Origin: a bacterium
GTDB taxonomy: Bacteria > Cyanobacteriota > Vampirovibrionia > Obscuribacterales > Obscuribacteraceae
DNA length: 64,000 nt
Direction of reading: 5' to 3'
NCBI GenBank assembly: GCA_018062085.1
Contig: JAGOSY010000013.1
Location: 1-64,000 of the forward strand
Positions 16,165 through 25,561 of this stretch are shown one piece after another. The notes under the pieces are model-generated. The model worked only from the letters and a program-made list of their open reading frames with translations, did not search any database and was not told where the DNA came from. Both the position numbers and the translations under genes were made by a program. The stretch's first letter is position 1. Every line of letters starts with the position of its first letter.

Positions 16165-17181
16165 TTGCCTTTATACAATTTGACGGAGCAGCCTAATATT
16201 TCTAAGTCATCTAAAATACTGTACAAGAAGCGTCTTTTGATGTTCACGGTTTGCGCCGTCACGTTTTCTAGTGGTGCCGCCCTAGCTGAGCGGCAAAAAT
16301 ATAGCGGTGTTGTAAAATATACTGCTCCATCAATCACCGGTTTGCATAGCGATAAAGCATTGCCAGGGCCCACGACACCGGTGCCAGACCTGGATGAGAA
16401 CATGAATCAGTGCGCTGGCACTGTTCAGCATTATCGCCTTCCTGCAACTGGCTATACTCCCCCGCCTCCGTCTAATGACAGTCGAGCTGGCAAGCTTCTA
16501 TACGTTAAGCGCAATTGTGGCAGCTGTCACCAGGCGGAGAACAAAGGCGGTAACTTGGGCCCTCCTCTTGATGGCATTGGCGGTGCCCGTGGAGAGCAGT
16601 TCATTACCGCTCATATTTTAGATCCTGAAAAACAGATGCTTGAGTTTCCTAATTTATTTGGCGGTAGATCAAATATAATGCCGCACTTAGGCATCAGGTT
16701 GAATGAGGCTAAGCTGATTACGGCTTATCTGCTTACTTTGCCAGAGCCGAAGAACGGTTTTCTTGTCAGTTCACATCCTAAAATAGGTGCGCCCAGCAAA
16801 GAGCATTCTGAAGTAAAGATAGTTGACAAGCCTGCTACTGCCAATGGTGCTACTGCTAATGGTGCTAGTTCTATAAGCAAGGGCCGCGCTTTGTTTCTCA
16901 GTCGCGGTTGCGCGGCTTGCCACACAGTGGACGGTGGGCCAAGCAGGTTTGGTCCAAGGCTTGAGGGAATTTCGTCGCGTCGCACTCAACAGGAGTTAGA
17001 GGAAGCCTTGAGAAGCGGCTACGACGAACCAGAAATGATTCGCACACTGCATTTGTCCAGCGCAGAAATGCAAAATATAATTGATTTTCTCAACAGCCTT
17101 CCGAGTGCAAAACCTGATAAAGCCAGTTCGCACAAACCCAGGTCGAAAGGGGATGGAGCTGTACGAAAGAATCAAAAATGA
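16165..17181 (+). CDS. Exported di-haem cytochrome c
   Basis: Two haem-binding motifs are present, CGSCH at 118-122 and CAACH at 249-253, each opening a cytochrome c domain of about 85 residues with a following LGPPLDGIGG or FGPRLEGIS loop. Candidate distal methionines are M172 and M291 or M302. A signal or anchor segment lies near residues 21-42 (KKRLL...ALAE). The domains are joined by a short linker containing a duplicated ATANG unit. It probably carries electrons in the periplasm or on the outer face of the membrane. The start is uncertain: TTG at 16165 or 16180 keeps the basic residues before the signal; ATG at 16240 would lose them. No oxidase or dehydrogenase partner is adjacent. Confidence 0.88.
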   Translation: MPLYNLTEQPNISKSSKILYKKRLLMFTVCAVTFSSGAALAERQKYSGVVKYTAPSITGLHSDKALPGPTTPVPDLDENMNQCAGTVQHYRLPATGYTPPPPSNDSRAGKLLYVKRNCGSCHQAENKGGNLGPPLDGIGGARGEQFITAHILDPEKQMLEFPNLFGGRSNIMPHLGIRLNEAKLITAYLLTLPEPKNGFLVSSHPKIGAPSKEHSEVKIVDKPATANGATANGASSISKGRALFLSRGCAACHTVDGGPSRFGPRLEGISSRRTQQELEEALRSGYDEPEMIRTLHLSSAEMQNIIDFLNSLPSAKPDKASSHKPRSKGDGAVRKNQK

Positions 17182-17221
17182 GCTGTGATATACGACGAAG
17201 CTTGTAAGAGGCAAAGCAACG

Positions 17222-17869
17222 CTATTCTCGGTTCTGCTCTTTGTGTTTGTTTTCAATCTCAAGCCATTTGGCCTCTTCTTCGTCTTGCAGTGACTTGAGC
17301 AAGAGGTCCGGATCTTGGACGGGTGTATCACCGCCGGCCGCGATCCGATTTCTCTTTTGCTGCGCTGCGGCTTTGTACTGTTTAGCAAGAGCAAAAACCG
17401 CTTCTGCTTCTTCGCTGCTGGCAAAAGCGCAAGATGGTATCTGTATGCCGTTGACCAAGGCAATTACATAGATGCTGCCTTTTTTCATTTCGATGTCACG
17501 GATCTGGTGCCATTTGTAGTTGAACTTCATTTGTCCGAGAGAGTCTCTAATGCCCTCCTCGTCAATAGTTGTCGTACATGCACCGTAGAATTTGCTTAAG
17601 AATAGTATTGATGCTGTGTGAAGAAAAGCAAGGCAAAGAGTCGTGAGAAAAAAGAATAGTGCATAAGCGATCAAAATGCCAAAAAATGTCGCAATAAAGG
17701 TCGCAATGCTCAGTTTGGAAGCTGTCGTGAGTGCAGCAAGCACGCAGACGATCGTGTTTAAAATAAGCAAGCGTCGTGTGCTACAGAAATAGACCCCGCC
17801 TTGCCAAACCTCAGCCTGGTTCGTGGCCTTGTATGTCAGCGTATAGGCTGTTTTGGCTGGCAGGTTCAA
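17222..17869 (-). CDS. YcxB-like membrane protein
   Basis: Two adjacent hydrophobic segments (about residues 34-55 and 58-92) are followed by a domain with IDEEGIRDS, KWHQIRDIEMKKGSIYV and IPSCAF segments, which is the usual YcxB-like layout (short N-terminal strand, TM hairpin, then a PH-like C-terminal domain). The last 50 residues are charged and probably coiled. A TTG start is supported by GAGG about 8 nt upstream. It is the last gene of a minus-strand run that includes the TPR protein 68 nt upstream. Function of the family is not established. Confidence 0.65.
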   Translation of the reverse strand: MNLPAKTAYTLTYKATNQAEVWQGGVYFCSTRRLLILNTIVCVLAALTTASKLSIATFIATFFGILIAYALFFFLTTLCLAFLHTASILFLSKFYGACTTTIDEEGIRDSLGQMKFNYKWHQIRDIEMKKGSIYVIALVNGIQIPSCAFASSEEAEAVFALAKQYKAAAQQKRNRIAAGGDTPVQDPDLLLKSLQDEEEAKWLEIENKHKEQNRE

Positions 17870-17937
17870 AGGGAATTCCTCACTCTGTTTGCTCTGTCGT
17901 GTCTTGTTTTTCCTTGTCTAAGTAAGCAGTTATAACA

Positions 17938-19209
17938 CTAGTGCTGAGTATCCAAAAACTTCCCTAAAACATTGCCTTCTTCAGTACCATCTGGCCGCAG
18001 AATAGTCCAATCCAGCACATCTTTTTCTAGAACTAATAACGGCTCACCATATTTGTAATTATTCAGTTTTACTTCACTGTTTAAAGTGCCCTCGATATAA
18101 TCCTTGTTCCAGCTAACCACGGTGACGAAGACTTGCTCCATTTGTTTGCCATCAGAGTCAAGAAGTCGTGTGGTTACCGATAGTGATTGACCAGCAGGTA
18201 GTCCTTTCAAATAGCGCTCTTTGACTGCTGGCAATGTTTTTCGAGCCTGCTCCACGTATGGTGCCAGTATGGCATCCATGTGTTCTTTGCTGTCTCTTAC
18301 GGGGCGATCTGGTGGCGGGCTGCCAATTGGGCGAAAACCTAGAGCTTTTGCTGTTTCTAGTTTGGTGGCGTCAGCGCCAACTGCCTTTTCCTCGGCCTGT
18401 GACTTGGGAGCGGTGCCTGATCCCGGAATGGCAATCACTGTTCGACCGGAAGGAGCCCCTACCATTGAAAGTCTCAGCTCCATCACTGCTTCTTTCATCT
18501 TCTTCTGGGCAAACAAAGCTGTGCCTTTTATTTTGTGAGCGTCTCTGACTGCGCCCTCCGGTAGGTGCTCGCCCTTGTACTGCAGAAGCTTGTCGGCGTC
18601 TGCTATTGCTAAATCGAATTGCCTGGCAGCAAGATAGGCCTGCCCGCGCATCTCCGTGGCCAGCAGTGCAATTGTTGTATCCTTCTCTAGCTCGATAGTG
18701 CGAGTAAAGTCGGCAATGGCGGCGGCAGAGTTTGACATTTGTAGCTCAGCTAGTGCTTTGAAGAGATAAATGTCACCCTTTTTCTCCCCAAGCTCAATGG
18801 CTTTGGTAAGGTCTTTTAAGGCATCTTCAGGCTTTCTCGTCAGGCAATAATTCATGCCGCGCAGCGCGTATGCCCTTCGAAGCTTTCCATTGAGTTTAAT
18901 TGCTTCATCGCAATCTGAAAAAGCACCTTGACTGTCTTTTAAATTGAAACGCACAGTAGCTCTCAGAAGAAAGGCATAGGCTTCTGGTCGTTTGCCAATT
19001 ATCCGATCTAGCTCTTCTTTCATGCCATTGAGGCGACCGTCATCAACTTTGCCTTTCAATAGCTGGCTGTCTATGAGCTCCAGTGCCTTTTTGTTGTCAG
19101 AGGCCTGTACCGGCATCTGAGCTATGCCAAGCCAATAAATACTGATCAAGCTACATGCTTGTGCCACGACAATTAGGTAACGGCACTTAATTCTGGCAAT
19201 ACTGCGCAC
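17938..19209 (-). CDS. Exported TPR protein with C-terminal beta domain
   Basis: After a signal peptide or anchor (hydrophobic to about residue 35, VQAS) come at least five TPR hairpins (about residues 40-245; for example SQGAFSDCDEAIKLNGKLRR and PEDALKDLTKAIELGEKKGD). A separate C-terminal domain of about 120 residues (from PVRDSKEHMDAIL to the end) looks alpha/beta with a DSDGKQMEQVFVTVVSWN segment. A GTG start is supported by AAGGAA. It is in the same direction as the paralog at 19304, 94 nt away. Likely a periplasmic scaffold; the C-terminal domain is not recognised. Confidence 0.75.
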   Translation of the reverse strand: MRSIARIKCRYLIVVAQACSLISIYWLGIAQMPVQASDNKKALELIDSQLLKGKVDDGRLNGMKEELDRIIGKRPEAYAFLLRATVRFNLKDSQGAFSDCDEAIKLNGKLRRAYALRGMNYCLTRKPEDALKDLTKAIELGEKKGDIYLFKALAELQMSNSAAAIADFTRTIELEKDTTIALLATEMRGQAYLAARQFDLAIADADKLLQYKGEHLPEGAVRDAHKIKGTALFAQKKMKEAVMELRLSMVGAPSGRTVIAIPGSGTAPKSQAEEKAVGADATKLETAKALGFRPIGSPPPDRPVRDSKEHMDAILAPYVEQARKTLPAVKERYLKGLPAGQSLSVTTRLLDSDGKQMEQVFVTVVSWNKDYIEGTLNSEVKLNNYKYGEPLLVLEKDVLDWTILRPDGTEEGNVLGKFLDTQH

Positions 19210-19303
19210 GCTGTGAATTTCCTTGTGCTGAGGAGCTGATTATACTCATCGCTGCCAATATTTTCTTAACCGGTGAAGAGATTAGTTTTATGGAGCTTCT
19301 GTT

Positions 19304-20125
19304 TTAAGATTTAGGCTTCTTTGCTGGCTTGCTTTCTCCTAGGTCTAGCATGTCGCCTAGTTCGTCGAGGGATCGAGCCATTCCCTTAAATTTGAACTGG
19401 CTGTCTATTCCTTTTAGTGTTTTGTAGCCTTTGGGTAGGGCAAAAGTCGAGGCCGGTATTGAGTTGCTGGGTTCTAGTTTGATTGTGCGAATAAACCAAT
19501 TCAATTTGCCTGTCTCTTTCTCTCGTCCAAGGCAGCGAATTAATAGCCCATCTAACTGTGGGCAGTTGAAAAGCTGGCATTGCAGTGCCGCTACCTGCGG
19601 TGCCTTCGATAGTTGATATGTGTCAACATAGTAGTTGCTAATTTCACTAGCCTTACCGGTCTGGAAGATCGATTTAGTAAGTTTTTCGCCGGGAAATTGG
19701 TATTGATACGATGGTGCGTCTATTCCTCGAACTTGAATACGTTTTTTTGTGATTGGCTTATCTAGGGTGCAGATATCGTTGGTTCCGATTGCGGCGGTGT
19801 TCCACGCCCGCCATTGGTTGAACTTTAGAAAACCCATCTCTTTGGTTTCTGGTCGAAAAACGCAGGGGGTCCAGTCTGGTGCCTTTGCAATCATAGAGAA
19901 GCCGTGAGCTGAGGAATCAAGCCTAATGGCATCTTCAGTGATGACAAATTTATGGATGCTCTGGCCTATTGATTCTTGAGCGATAATCCAACCCTTGTAG
20001 GTGCGTTCTTTGTTGGTTGGAGCACCCCAAGCTGGTAGGCTGAACGGCAAGCAAAGGATATGAACAGTCGCAAGGCTGCATGCGAGAAGAGTGAATTGTC
20101 CTATTTCTAACTTTGAGTTCATCAT
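19304..20125 (-). CDS. Secreted LolA-like protein, paralog B
   Basis: A signal peptide (to about residue 34, AWGA) precedes a beta-rich domain resembling the LolA/DUF4412 type of lipid-binding fold: KFVITEDAIRLDSSAHGFSM, a PDWTPCVFRPETKEMGFLKF stretch and a later IPASTFALPKGYKTL segment. It is a clear paralog of the protein at 20958-21818: the TKEMGF, CTLDKPI, YQLSKAPQVAA, ASTFALPK and FKFKGM segments are shared, including the positions of several cysteines. Its ATG lies 3 nt after the M50 protease stop. The LolA-like call is pattern-based; the paralogy is directly visible. Confidence 0.75.
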   Translation of the reverse strand: MMNSKLEIGQFTLLACSLATVHILCLPFSLPAWGAPTNKERTYKGWIIAQESIGQSIHKFVITEDAIRLDSSAHGFSMIAKAPDWTPCVFRPETKEMGFLKFNQWRAWNTAAIGTNDICTLDKPITKKRIQVRGIDAPSYQYQFPGEKLTKSIFQTGKASEISNYYVDTYQLSKAPQVAALQCQLFNCPQLDGLLIRCLGREKETGKLNWFIRTIKLEPSNSIPASTFALPKGYKTLKGIDSQFKFKGMARSLDELGDMLDLGESKPAKKPKS

Positions 20126-20128
20126 GCT

Positions 20129-20869
20129 TCAATCTTTCGCTGCTATCTGGGGTGGGCTTGTTTTGCCCTTCTTGCTCAATATCATGATGATGATCAAAAT
20201 GCCTATCAAATAATATTTTTGCTCTGAGAATAGTTGATAGCCAGTTTGAATCATTTCGCCTGGCACGCTCAGCATGTGCGCAATCAGCATTGCTGCAATC
20301 CACAGCGCGGCATTTAGTGGTTCAACAAACCACAAGAGTCCAAAGACGATCCATATGCCAAATTGGCCGAAGCGATTCATGGCTTCTTGTGCGCCTCGTG
20401 GCAGCCAAGGCTCAATGACGCCGTAACCGTCGAGGGGCGGAATTGGCATTGAGTTTAGAATCAGGCAGACGATTTGCAGCAGTACAAGCAGTGCCAGAGC
20501 TGGCCAGAGAGGGTTGTCTGGATTTTGCTTGACGAACCCAAGCATAAATGGTGAAGCATAAACAAAAATCATAACAGCGCTGCCAAATGGCCCTGCCGCT
20601 GATACTGCTGAATTCCAAAAGCGGTTGCGCAGGGCACTTCTATCTATGTACACTGCAGCACCTGGTAGGGCAATTCCACCCAGCATCAGCATGATAATTG
20701 GTATCACCAATGTCAGGCCGGGATCTGTATATTTGATGGGGTTGAGAGTTAAGTAGCCTTTGTCTTTGACTGACTTGTCGCCGCCAGCGTATGCCACCAC
20801 TGCATGGCAAAACTCGTGGATGCACAAGGCGAAAATCCATCCGATACAAACTACTAACGATAAGCTCAT
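20129..20869 (-). CDS. M50-family intramembrane metalloprotease
   Basis: The sequence shows HEFCH at residues 18-22 (the HExxH zinc site inside the first membrane segment) and an NSMPIPPLDG segment, the N-x-x-P-x-x-x-LDG third-ligand motif of site-2-protease relatives. Five to six membrane segments are visible. No PDZ or CBS domain is attached, so it is the minimal form (246 aa), as in many bacterial peptidase M50 proteins of unknown substrate. It is sandwiched between two paralogous secreted proteins on the same strand, the downstream one 3 nt away, so these are candidate partners or substrates. Confidence 0.9.
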   Translation of the reverse strand: MSLSLVVCIGWIFALCIHEFCHAVVAYAGGDKSVKDKGYLTLNPIKYTDPGLTLVIPIIMLMLGGIALPGAAVYIDRSALRNRFWNSAVSAAGPFGSAVMIFVYASPFMLGFVKQNPDNPLWPALALLVLLQIVCLILNSMPIPPLDGYGVIEPWLPRGAQEAMNRFGQFGIWIVFGLLWFVEPLNAALWIAAMLIAHMLSVPGEMIQTGYQLFSEQKYYLIGILIIIMILSKKGKTSPPQIAAKD

Positions 20870-20957
20870 TTTTTTTGCCTTTATATGTTCAATCTAAACA
20901 GTAGCATAGCTTGTTGTGAAGCCCCAAGGCGGGTTAGGCAATTTATAGTTAGGCAAA

Positions 20958-21818
20958 TTATGGCTTAGGCTGCTTGGGCTTCGCCGATCTTACTTTGCCT
21001 ATGTCTAGCATTTCGCCAAATTCGTCTATTGAGCCGGTCATGCCTTTAAACTTGAAGCGGCTATCGATTGTTTTCAATGATTTGTAGTTTTTGGGTAGGG
21101 CAAATGTTGAAGCTGGTATAGTGTCGCTTTTAATCAGCTTTCTTGTATGTATGAACCAGTGCATTTCGTTTGTCTCTTTGACTTTTCCCATGCAGTTAAT
21201 TAAGAGGCCGTCGAGTTCTGCGCAATTATATAGATGGCATTGTATTGCCGCTACCTGCGGTGCTTTTGAAAGCTGGTATGAGTCTACAATATAGTTGGTA
21301 ATCTCTCTTTGCTTCTCTGTCTGAAATATCGCCGTTGTAATCTTCTCACCAGGAAATAGATATTGGTATGTTGGCACATCCATTGCTCTTAGCTTAATTG
21401 GTTTTTTTGAGATTGGTTTGTCGAGAGTGCATTCATCTGTTGCGCCCACTGTAGAGGTGTTGAAGTTGCGCCATTGTGAGAGTTTGACGAATCCCATCTC
21501 TTTTGTGTCAGCTCTGAAAACACAGATGTTCCAATCTGGGCCTTTGGCTATAGCAGAGAAGCCGCACGACCGAATATCAATGCGAATGGCTTGGTCTGTG
21601 ACAACGAAGTTTATTGGGCCGCCGTTGCTAGATTCTTGAAATACCAGCCAGCCTTTGGAGGAGCTCTCTTTACCGTTGGGAGCTGCCCCTGATGGTAGAC
21701 CAGTGAAACAGCCGAGTGCTAGGCTCACTGTCACACACAACACAAAACAAATGTGCTTGCAGAGCGGGCTTGCTATTCCTGTGCGCAGTTTGACAGGAGT
21801 GATTCGGGCATATTTCAA
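20958..21818 (-). CDS. Secreted LolA-like protein, paralog A
   Basis: This is the paralog of 19304-20125 with the same plan: a hydrophobic export segment (to about residue 45, SGAA), then a beta-rich domain with FVVTDQAIRIDIRSCGFSAI, TKEMGFVKL, CTLDKPISKKPIKL, YQLSKAPQVAAIQC, IPASTFALPKNYKSL and FKFKGM. Identity over the mature part appears to be about half. The N-terminus is longer than in paralog B, and a KPKQPKP tail closes it. It lies 88 nt upstream of the M50 protease and 39 nt downstream of the methylase gene, so it probably belongs to that transcript. Confidence 0.75.
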   Translation of the reverse strand: MKYARITPVKLRTGIASPLCKHICFVLCVTVSLALGCFTGLPSGAAPNGKESSSKGWLVFQESSNGGPINFVVTDQAIRIDIRSCGFSAIAKGPDWNICVFRADTKEMGFVKLSQWRNFNTSTVGATDECTLDKPISKKPIKLRAMDVPTYQYLFPGEKITTAIFQTEKQREITNYIVDSYQLSKAPQVAAIQCHLYNCAELDGLLINCMGKVKETNEMHWFIHTRKLIKSDTIPASTFALPKNYKSLKTIDSRFKFKGMTGSIDEFGEMLDIGKVRSAKPKQPKP

Positions 21819-21857
21819 TTTCGCATGGCTCCTGTTTCGATTACCTATTTCAATTTC

Positions 21858-24275
21858 CTATTTGAGCAGCTTTTTGCGGCTGCCTACCACCCATTCGTTG
21901 TCTCTGATTATTGTCTCTGTAGCTTTATCTATTTTGTAGAGTTGGCAGACGATGGTATCAATTTCTTCTTGAATTTTCCTTTCATGCTCAATCAATTCTG
22001 CCGCTGGAGTAGTTAGTTGATTTTCGTGCCAGTGGCGCATTAGGGCTATTGCATCTTTGGCTAAATCGCCTACGCGTGTTGATATTTCGGCACTGGGCGC
22101 GCTAAATGGCAGTCGACGCAAGTCGCCTATTTGAAAATTGATGGTGGGGTTGAGTACCCCTAGCAGGTAGATTGTTAGAGATGAGTTGAGGAAGCCTAAT
22201 AGATAATGATAGTCAATTTCATTTGAAAATATTGCGGAGCTGGCTATATCAAATATAGAATTCTCGCTCAATAATCGCGCTTTGAAGCCGGTGGTGCCAA
22301 TGTAAGAGTAGGTGAGACCAGGTTTGAAATAATACTCTTCGCCAGGTAGGGCCCGCGATTGGCCTCGTTCTTTGCGGTATTGGCGAATGGTGTTGCCATT
22401 GTCTGGCCAAAATAAACGATAGCTAGTTTGGTGGTACCACTTTTGTCCGCCGCCTTTATCGTATGGTACATAGAGGTTTTTTTCCTCTTCAGTTAGTCGG
22501 GAGGCGAGTTTGACGAACTTCTCGTTGTTGCAAGTAAATAGTCCATTGACGATGGCAATTCCTTCAATTTCACTAAGTGCGGGAAGTTCTTTGAAGCAAT
22601 TTGCTAAAACGGCTGGACAGTCGAAGGCAAAGGGATTGCCGCTAATTGCTGCCATTGTCGCTAGGGCAGTCTCTTCTGCAATTAGGCTTGTGCTGAGATT
22701 CTTATTTTCAATGCGGCCGACGCGTATGCTGCGAGGTTTCGAGTGAGAGTTTGATTTAAAACTAAAGTCCAAGGTAGAGTCAAAAGTTCTATCGAGAGTT
22801 CTATCAATGGTGCTGTCAAATAGTGATTTAGCGGAAGAGTCTCTGCTCGAGTTAGTGCTGTTGTCATCCCGTTTTCTTTCTAAAGTCAAAATAGCGCTGT
22901 TGACTTTTTCCCCAGGGCGGGCGCTGAAACTTCCTAAACCAAGGGTGAGGCAAGAGGTAATATGGCAGTGTTCTAGCAGCTTTAGGCGGAAGGCACGATA
23001 ACGTTGTACTGAGAGAAAACTCTGCTGAACAATCATTGACAGTTTGCCCTGAGCTGCGAGCAGCCGAGTTGCCAGTTCAATGAAAGCGGTGTAGAGATCT
23101 CCGGCGCTGTCAGGATAGTAGCGCTTGAGAAAGTTTGCTGTAGTATCACCCATGATGCGGGTGCTGAGATAGGGTGGATTCATTACAATTTGATTGTAGG
23201 CAATGTCGCTTAGCCTGGGGGCGGCTTTTCCTTGCAGATCAAACCAGTCTTGTGATTTAGACCAGTCTTCCGCGTTATATGTGTCTTGCAATTTGGCCTG
23301 GTCACTATTTCTAGCTATTCCAAGATTGAGGCTTCCAGCTGAAGATTTGTTGAGAAATAGGCGAGGCAGCGGTAGTTCGCAAAGTTCTGAGTGCTGATCT
23401 CTGGCCAGAAGATAGAAAGCAAATCCGCACAGCTGAAGGAGCTTATGGTCTACATCAAGGCCTGTGATTACCTCTGATAGCAGTGTCTCTAGATACTCGC
23501 GCTTTTTTTTGTTCAGCTGCTGCTCTGATACTTCTCGTGCTGCTGACATATCGTCTTGTGTAGAGGCGATCGATAGCCAATGCTCGGCGGCTGGAATTAG
23601 CAAGTGTCCAGCTCCACAGGCCGGGTCTAAGAGTCGAGCTTGCTCGGCTGGCTGAGATTCGAAAACTTCCGCAACCAAATGGTTTGCAATATTTTTGGGG
23701 GTAAAAACCTGGGTGCTTTGGCCAAATACTTCTTGCGTCCATCCCGTAGACAAAGTGTTCTTGCCTATTGCCTTGATTTGATGCGGCCAGGACGACGTTT
23801 CTTTAGTGGTGCCTTTTTCTGGATGGTTGCTCTTATTTGTGATGCGCTCGTCTAGTGTTTGACCTACCAATTTTATTAGGTCTGCTGGCGCGCCGGGCCA
23901 GTCAGAGGTGTCGATAACAAGCGGGGAAGTCAAGGTTTCAGCGAAAGCTGTATCGTCTATGTGGCTTCCTTTTATTTGTAAATCTGGCTCTTGGCTAGAA
24001 TATTTTTTTTCGCCGAAATAGCTGACTCTGAAATATTTGAACAGAGCCGTGCTCAACTCTGATTTATTAAATTGGCTGGGAAATAGATTTCTTTCCGCCA
24101 AATTAAGATGGCCGATTATTTTGACTGCCAAAACTTGACCGATATCGGTCAAGTTTTGACTGCTGGGTGTCAGCTTCTTAGCTAATTTTCGCAAAAACGC
24201 CAGATTAAGCTCCGAAAGGCTGTTGCTTGGCCGTTCTTCGTTTGATTCAGTGAGCAATATTTGGGCCTTTGCCAA
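21858..24275 (-). CDS. Orphan N6-adenine DNA methylase, PglX/Eco57I-like
   Basis: An AdoMet-binding motif I (DPACGAG, 217-223), motif IV NPPY (366-369) and a downstream target-recognition-like region (residues about 515-745) identify a gamma-type N6-adenine methyltransferase of the Eco57I/PglX group. The N-terminal 200 residues are helical and show no PD-ExK nuclease motif. The first genes on either side encode citrate synthase and a LolA-like protein, so no nuclease or BREX partner accompanies it: it is an orphan enzyme, perhaps regulatory or a relic of a defence island. An inserted S/T/D-rich stretch at about 470-510, made of DSTIDRT/DRTFDST units, separates the catalytic and recognition parts. 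A TTG start with AAGG upstream is used; uncertain. Confidence 0.85.
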   Translation of the reverse strand: MAKAQILLTESNEERPSNSLSELNLAFLRKLAKKLTPSSQNLTDIGQVLAVKIIGHLNLAERNLFPSQFNKSELSTALFKYFRVSYFGEKKYSSQEPDLQIKGSHIDDTAFAETLTSPLVIDTSDWPGAPADLIKLVGQTLDERITNKSNHPEKGTTKETSSWPHQIKAIGKNTLSTGWTQEVFGQSTQVFTPKNIANHLVAEVFESQPAEQARLLDPACGAGHLLIPAAEHWLSIASTQDDMSAAREVSEQQLNKKKREYLETLLSEVITGLDVDHKLLQLCGFAFYLLARDQHSELCELPLPRLFLNKSSAGSLNLGIARNSDQAKLQDTYNAEDWSKSQDWFDLQGKAAPRLSDIAYNQIVMNPPYLSTRIMGDTTANFLKRYYPDSAGDLYTAFIELATRLLAAQGKLSMIVQQSFLSVQRYRAFRLKLLEHCHITSCLTLGLGSFSARPGEKVNSAILTLERKRDDNSTNSSRDSSAKSLFDSTIDRTLDRTFDSTLDFSFKSNSHSKPRSIRVGRIENKNLSTSLIAEETALATMAAISGNPFAFDCPAVLANCFKELPALSEIEGIAIVNGLFTCNNEKFVKLASRLTEEEKNLYVPYDKGGGQKWYHQTSYRLFWPDNGNTIRQYRKERGQSRALPGEEYYFKPGLTYSYIGTTGFKARLLSENSIFDIASSAIFSNEIDYHYLLGFLNSSLTIYLLGVLNPTINFQIGDLRRLPFSAPSAEISTRVGDLAKDAIALMRHWHENQLTTPAAELIEHERKIQEEIDTIVCQLYKIDKATETIIRDNEWVVGSRKKLLK

Positions 24276-24391
24276 GAGCTAAATACCTTTGCTGGGGCAA
24301 CACCATGAAGATAAGGCTATTATTTGCCTAGGGAGTGATGTCATTTGGTGTATAAAACTTGACAGTTCATACTTATTTTGGGGATCAGGTC

Positions 24392-25540
24392 ATGGGTAAG
24401 GCAGGTCTTGAGGACATAGTAGCCGCGTCGTCGGCAATCTGTGCTGTCGATGGTACGGAAGGTAGGCTTATCTACCACGGTTACGATATTCACGATCTCG
24501 CTGAACATTCAACCTTTGAAGAAACCATTTATTTGCTCTGGTTTGGCCGACTGCCCACCAAGAGCGAACTGGAAACTTTGAGCAAAGGCTTGCGCACTAA
24601 TCGTAGCTTGCCAGCTGAAGTGGTCAAGGCCATGAAGCAAATGCCTAAAGAAGCTTTGCCGATGGAAGTTTTGAGAACCACTGTCTCAATGTTATCAATG
24701 TACGACGCTGACGCTGAAGACAATGTGCGTGAAGCTAATCTTCGCAAGGCCATTCGTCTCACTGCTCAGTTTCCTACCATTGTTGCCTACTGGGATTTGA
24801 TCAGAAACAACAAAGAAGTTGTTGCACCGAAAGAAGATAGTTCATTGGCTGCCAATTTCCTTTATATGCTTAGTGGCGGCAAGGAGCCAAATGAAGTTAG
24901 CGTTAAGTCTCTCGACATCGCCCTGATTTTGCATGCTGACCACGAACTCAATGCTTCCACTTTCGCTGCCCGGGTTGCTGCTGCTACCTTGACCGACATG
25001 CACTCAGCGATTGTTGCCGGTATTTGTGCGCTGAAAGGGCCGCTACACGGCGGAGCCAACCAAGAAGTTATTAAAATGCTGCTTGAGATGGGGACTCTCG
25101 ATAACGTTGAAGCCCACCTCGACAAAATGTTTGAGCGTCACGAAAAAGTCATGGGCTTTGGCCACCGCGTTTACAAAACTGAAGATCCACGCGCTTCTCA
25201 CTTGCGCAAAATGTCTGAAGAGCTTGGTAAGCGCGCCGGTGATACCAAGTGGTTCGATATGTCTTACAAGATTGAGCAAATTGTCAAAGGTGACAAAGGC
25301 TTGAATCCGAATGTAGATTTCTATTCAGCGTCTGTCTACTACATGCTCGGTATTCCAAACGACTTGTACACACCAATTTTCGCCATTAGCCGTATGTCTG
25401 GTTGGGCTGCCCATGTGCTTGAGCAATATGCAAACAACCGCTTGATTCGGCCTCGTGCTGAGTATATCGGCGAGATGGACCTTAAGTACGTAGACATCGA
25501 CAAGCGTCAAGTTCCAGCATTAAGCGATAGCGCTAAGTAG
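24392..25540 (+). CDS. gltA: Citrate synthase
   Basis: This enzyme condenses oxaloacetate and acetyl-CoA in the TCA cycle. Catalytic residues are visible: His184 (HADHELNAS), His219 (GPLHGGA), His258 (GFGHRVY) and Asp309 (VDFYSASV). The ATG at 24392 gives a 382-aa protein starting MGKAGLEDIVA, matching the usual GLE(D/G)V N-terminus of short bacterial citrate synthases; the TTG at 24359 would add 11 residues. The gene lies between an orphan methylase (divergent) and an RDD protein (convergent), with no other TCA gene nearby. Typical length; no oddities. Confidence 0.97.
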   Translation: MGKAGLEDIVAASSAICAVDGTEGRLIYHGYDIHDLAEHSTFEETIYLLWFGRLPTKSELETLSKGLRTNRSLPAEVVKAMKQMPKEALPMEVLRTTVSMLSMYDADAEDNVREANLRKAIRLTAQFPTIVAYWDLIRNNKEVVAPKEDSSLAANFLYMLSGGKEPNEVSVKSLDIALILHADHELNASTFAARVAAATLTDMHSAIVAGICALKGPLHGGANQEVIKMLLEMGTLDNVEAHLDKMFERHEKVMGFGHRVYKTEDPRASHLRKMSEELGKRAGDTKWFDMSYKIEQIVKGDKGLNPNVDFYSASVYYMLGIPNDLYTPIFAISRMSGWAAHVLEQYANNRLIRPRAEYIGEMDLKYVDIDKRQVPALSDSAK

Positions 25541-25561
25541 CTTGTAGTCCGCGCCCGCTCT

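Noticed and set aside
16165..17181. Di-haem peroxidase (MauG/CcpA type)
   Set aside because: Only two small cytochrome c domains with ordinary CxxCH motifs; the peroxidase core is missing.
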